Part shown: one piece after another, positions 23,935-27,153 of the stretch
How the letters are laid out: every line of letters starts with the position of its first letter
How positions within the stretch are numbered: the first letter of the stretch is position 1
Assembly (NCBI RefSeq): GCF_001186125.1
Contig: NW_014040463.1
Span: forward strand, 25,652-52,804
Length of the DNA stretch: 27,153 nt
Direction: 5' to 3'
Origin: Sphaeroforma arctica JP610
Taxonomy: Eukaryota > Opisthokonta > Ichthyosporea > Ichthyophonida
Translations under genes and position numbers: made by a program
The notes under the pieces: generated by a model
Databases searched by the model: none
Seen by the model: the letters and a program-made list of their open reading frames with translations, nothing else
Told to the model about the DNA's origin: nothing

Positions 23935-24753
23935 ATACGGCTACAAATCAACCCATACCCTGTCCTGTATATGTGCATCCCTGTTTCATAACACATACAT
24001 TGCGCAAATCTTACCAATCTGGGTGGTCTTCTGAAACAACTTCGATAACATCGCCCTCTTGGAAGCTGAGTTCATCCGGTTGTGTCCGTTCGTAGAAGTG
24101 GTGCGCTCGGACCATTTTCGCGCCCCTCGCACCACCAGTCAACTGCGTGGTTCAGTTCAGAGAGTGTATTAAGTACAAATACAAACGTATTAAGTATACA
24201 TGAAGGCAATGTAAAAGATAGAAGTATCTACGCAGGGAAGCCATATATATATATAATACATACATACATACACACACCACCACACCAACACCCATATTAT
24301 ATATATATATATATAAAGGGTATATATATCTGAAGTGGTGGTTTTAATATGATATAGTCTTAGCGCAGGCGAGTGTGATATTTCGTTTCCTTAATAAGTT
24401 GCTCAATCTTCAGGTGGATCAATCATAATCGAAATAGATTAACCAACACAAAATATTTACGCTAATAAATACACACATACACTTTATGAGTAGGACGCCT
24501 GAATGTTTAGATGTATCGATCCATCGTCGAATACAACTAACAACCGTGAGATTGCTGCGGCACATAGGGTAAATATGTTTATATTTACGTATTGATTCGT
24601 GATCAAGGGTGGACGAATGTTCACCATATTATATTAAATTGATTTGTGCACATACGAGAACACTTGCACAGGACTAGAGGTGTTTCTTGATCTGTATATG
24701 TGTTTATGACTATATATACATACATACATATATATATACATATATACATAGAT

Positions 24754-24802
<49 letters not shown>

Positions 24803-26684
24803 TACGGCACACCACGAATATACATAGACAGGGAAAGGCTTGTCGCTTACTACTTGTGCATATCCTGGATGTAATACCCTAATAACCTCCATTCATTTCT
24901 GACTAGTCGATGAGTAAGAGAAGCACTCAAAGAAGATATTCACCATTGTCAGTATGTATATTTGCACGTACGTCTATGCGGATATGTACGTGTGCTTAAT
25001 ATGATCACATTTACAATACTACAGCACTCACCGACGGGGGTAGTTTGTCGCCTATAACCACCTGCATGTCCCGGAACTCCACATCTTCTGGCTCTTCCTG
25101 TTGTTGTACTGTGTGAAAAAATGTGTAGATTAGCGTCTGATGAGTTAATAAACACGCACACACACATATATATATATATAAATATGTATGTATGTGTATA
25201 TTTGTAAGTGAGTGAGGAGTGAGTGAGAGAGTGTGTATATGCATGTGTATGTATTTGTATATGAATACAGATATAGATATAGATACATATTTATATACAT
25301 ACATATCCATGTCTGTAAATATACAAATGAAGCAAGACTGTTGCCACGCATTTACAAACGTGACAGTTGGTTGTATATAGCCACGTGCCTATACTACAAC
25401 AACAACAGTGGGAGATAGCCACTATTTCATATTGGTGTGTCGTAAGTAGTTAACCACATGTACATGAACATGCGTATATAGGTTAAAAAGATTGCAACAC
25501 ACGAATGCGAAGACGGGAACTCATGAACCCGATATGTATACGCGCAAATATTAATATTGATATTTACATATGAAGGCGAATATATATATATATATATACA
25601 TATATAATGTGTACCAAGTTGTTTAGTATCGGCCACCTCTTCGACCTCTACGAAATTAGATGGGAACAGACCCTTCTCTGTCCTGCCCGGCAGCAGGATA
25701 CCTTCCATCCATCCATCGTACACGAAGTCATTGGTGATCTGCAGTTTATGAGGTATATGTATTTCGTTAATCATGAATGTTTATTTTATAACTTATCTGT
25801 AAACGATTCATTTACTATTTATTTGTTGATGTTTAATTCATTGATTCTTTCTGAAATTTATCGCGTTGCTATGGAATATGGGGTGTGTGTGGTGTAGTTT
25901 TTGGCGTAGTACAACAAATATGTATGATGTATTAGTTGGTGCTCTGTGTTGGTATTGAAAACTTATGATGCATATTGCACATAAAAACTAAGGTGTGCTA
26001 TAGAAACTCGTGATATCGAGCACTTAAACTATAGTACATTTCACGTCGTATCACTAGATAAATTTACTTCGTATTTCATCTGAGAAAATGCTAGCAGGGG
26101 CGCTTGGATGAACCGAAACGAACAGCATAATACGAACAAAGCAGTGGGTATTGTGTGTAATTGAGTTGGTAGACAGATGCAGGGGACTGTGCGTGCGGAG
26201 ATAATAGGTGTAAAGTGTAAACATATATATGATTTTCCTTCTACCTTAGTATTGCCCAGTAGTCTTCCCTATCTAAAGGCAAGAGGGCAAATGCGAGACA
26301 TAACTCCTATTATCTGACAACGCATGGATGCAATATAAGTATATACCAAGCAGCAGAACAACCCTAAAACCCAACGTGACCTTGCGCCCAACTGCAGACA
26401 CACAGTGCAGCGGTGTCCCGTATTTGACCACGTGCCAGCCTGCTGGGCCCATGTGCAAATACTCACACCCTACACATATGACATGCGTACAGAAGGTCAC
26501 GAACACTGAAACCTGAACCTATACACTCACGCAGTATAGTACACTAACACAAACAACACAGTCTAAAAAACCCACAACAACACTGTCTAAACCACACATA
26601 CCTCTATCATATCGCCCGCCTTGAAGGCGATCTCGTCATTGTTCTCCTTGTCATACTCGTACAGAGCGCGTGCCACTTTCACCA
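21162..26684 (-). CDS. CIN85/CD2AP-type adaptor with two SH3 domains and a C-terminal coiled coil (8 coding exons)
   Basis: The coding exons in transcript order are 26684-26602, 25738-25615, 25108-25032, 24142-24015, 23282-23176, 22459-22349, 21895-21620 and 21379-21162. All introns are GT-AG and in phase, giving 374 residues if the start codon is split before 26684. SH3-1 spans residues 1-62 (ARALYEYDKENNDEIAFKAGD, then DGWMEGILL and GLFPSNFVE). SH3-2 spans 104-157 (VRAHHFYERTQPDELSFQEGD, then DWWQGKLN and GWLPSNFVED). A PEP-rich linker follows, then a WK motif (VPKWKKDLLAK, 190-200), a Ser/His/Pro-rich stretch, an acidic SSSDDDSDEG patch and a coiled coil (340-374). The end LKRLYHKERKARIKLGERV resembles the C-terminal coiled coil of CIN85. 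That family scaffolds endocytosis and actin capping, and vertebrate members have three SH3 domains. A further N-terminal exon outside the window cannot be excluded. Confidence 0.85.
22496..22583. repeat. 47 bp tandem duplication in intron 5 of the SH3 adaptor gene
   Basis: Two adjacent diverged copies both begin with GAGACATA: 22496-22542 (GAGACATACGTACATACAAG...) and 22543-22583 (GAGACATATGTACGTACAAA...). They lie about 40 nt upstream, in transcript sense, of the exon 6 acceptor. Confidence 0.7.
23704..23761. repeat. (CA)n(TA)n(TG)n microsatellite
   Basis: CA units, TA units and a short TG tract lie in intron 4 of the SH3 adaptor gene. The CA and TG ends are complementary and could form a hairpin. 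Confidence 0.95.
23828..23935. repeat. (TA)n / (CA)n compound microsatellite
   Basis: TA units, ACATAT units, a CCCACC interruption, CA units and a final TA tract end about 80 nt from the exon 4 donor of the SH3 adaptor gene, in intron 4. Confidence 0.95.
24243..24316. repeat. TA/CATA/CA compound microsatellite
   Basis: TA, CATA, ACC-rich and TA tracts lie in intron 3 of the SH3 adaptor gene. Confidence 0.93.
24711..24800. repeat. TA/CATA/GATA compound microsatellite
   Basis: TA, CATA and GATA units are followed by an unbroken TA tract of about 45 bp, in intron 3 of the SH3 adaptor gene. Confidence 0.95.
25151..25314. repeat. Purine/pyrimidine microsatellite cluster
   Basis: CA, TA, GTAT, GAGT and GATA tracts follow one another just downstream of exon 2 of the SH3 adaptor gene in plus-strand orientation, inside intron 2. 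Nothing coding is visible. Confidence 0.8.
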
Positions 26685-26776
26685 CTAGTATACAGGGTTG
26701 ACAAAGGAGAGGAGGTGTATGTATTAGAGACAAATACTGTTCACGAGCATGAACGCAAACTAATTTGAAACATACT

Positions 26777-27153
26777 CAGGTGAAGTGAATTAGGGGTAAG
26801 TGAGTCGGGGCCCGAGCAGGTTATAAAATACAGAGTGTATATTGCAGATCTATGCAGTCTGAAGATATACTCAACATGCTAAGTTATAGTCTCGCTCTCA
26901 AAGATATGTGTCATTTCTAGCAATCCTGAGCGTGTAGGTAATGGACAAATCGTCATCTATTAAACTACATGTAGCCAGTGTATGCCACGAAAGATAGTGC
27001 GTCAAACACTGTGTAAACAAATGGGAGTACACGCACAATACACTCAGAGATATCCATTGAAAGATCGTAATACATACATATATATACATGTATATATGTG
27101 TGTGTGTGCGTGTGTGTATACATACATACAGCAACATATACATATGCATATGC
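26777..27153. other. Upstream region of the SH3 adaptor gene
   Basis: No coding exon can be recognised here on either strand. It may contain the 5' UTR exon and promoter of the SH3 adaptor gene, or an intron if the gene begins outside the window. The last 80 bp are TA/TG/CATA microsatellite. Confidence 0.45.

Overview
This is a eukaryotic window, probably from a unicellular relative of animals. All three host genes are cut into many short exons by GT-AG introns of about 120-1600 nt. The introns carry compound (CA)n/(TA)n microsatellites. The gene content (an LRWD1/ORCA-type protein, the histone chaperone NASP and a CIN85/CD2AP-type double-SH3 adaptor) fits Holozoa, and an ichthyosporean such as Sphaeroforma or Creolimax is my best guess. 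The taxon is inferred, not shown.

Layout. Bases 1 to about 3760 hold the pol part of a decayed Ty3/Gypsy-like LTR retroelement on the minus strand that runs off the left edge. Bases 3852-4310 hold a GC-rich block and a family of CGATAC/GTATCG repeats. Bases 4479-13862 (minus) hold a complete 14-exon gene that I reconstruct as a 606-residue LRWD1/ORCA homologue with an unexpected C4HC3 PHD finger between its leucine-rich repeats and its WD40 domain. Bases 13863-14652 are a divergent intergenic region with a good E2F-type site. Bases 14653-19940 (plus) hold a complete 9-exon NASP homologue of 480 residues. Bases 19941-21161 are a convergent intergenic region. Bases 21162 to about 26776 (minus) hold an 8-coding-exon adaptor gene (SH3-SH3-WK motif-Ser/Pro region-coiled coil, 374 residues as reconstructed). 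Its start codon may be split by an intron.

How the genes relate. LRWD1/ORCA binds the origin recognition complex and repressive chromatin. NASP stores and delivers histone H3-H4. The two are arranged head to head, 790 bp apart, with an E2F-like site between them, which suggests S-phase co-expression of a replication/chromatin pair. The SH3 adaptor belongs to a family that works in endocytosis and actin control and has no evident functional link to the other two.

All exon models come from reading splice sites and checking phase by hand. Every junction within the three models keeps frame, which is the main support for them. No transcript evidence or database search was available.
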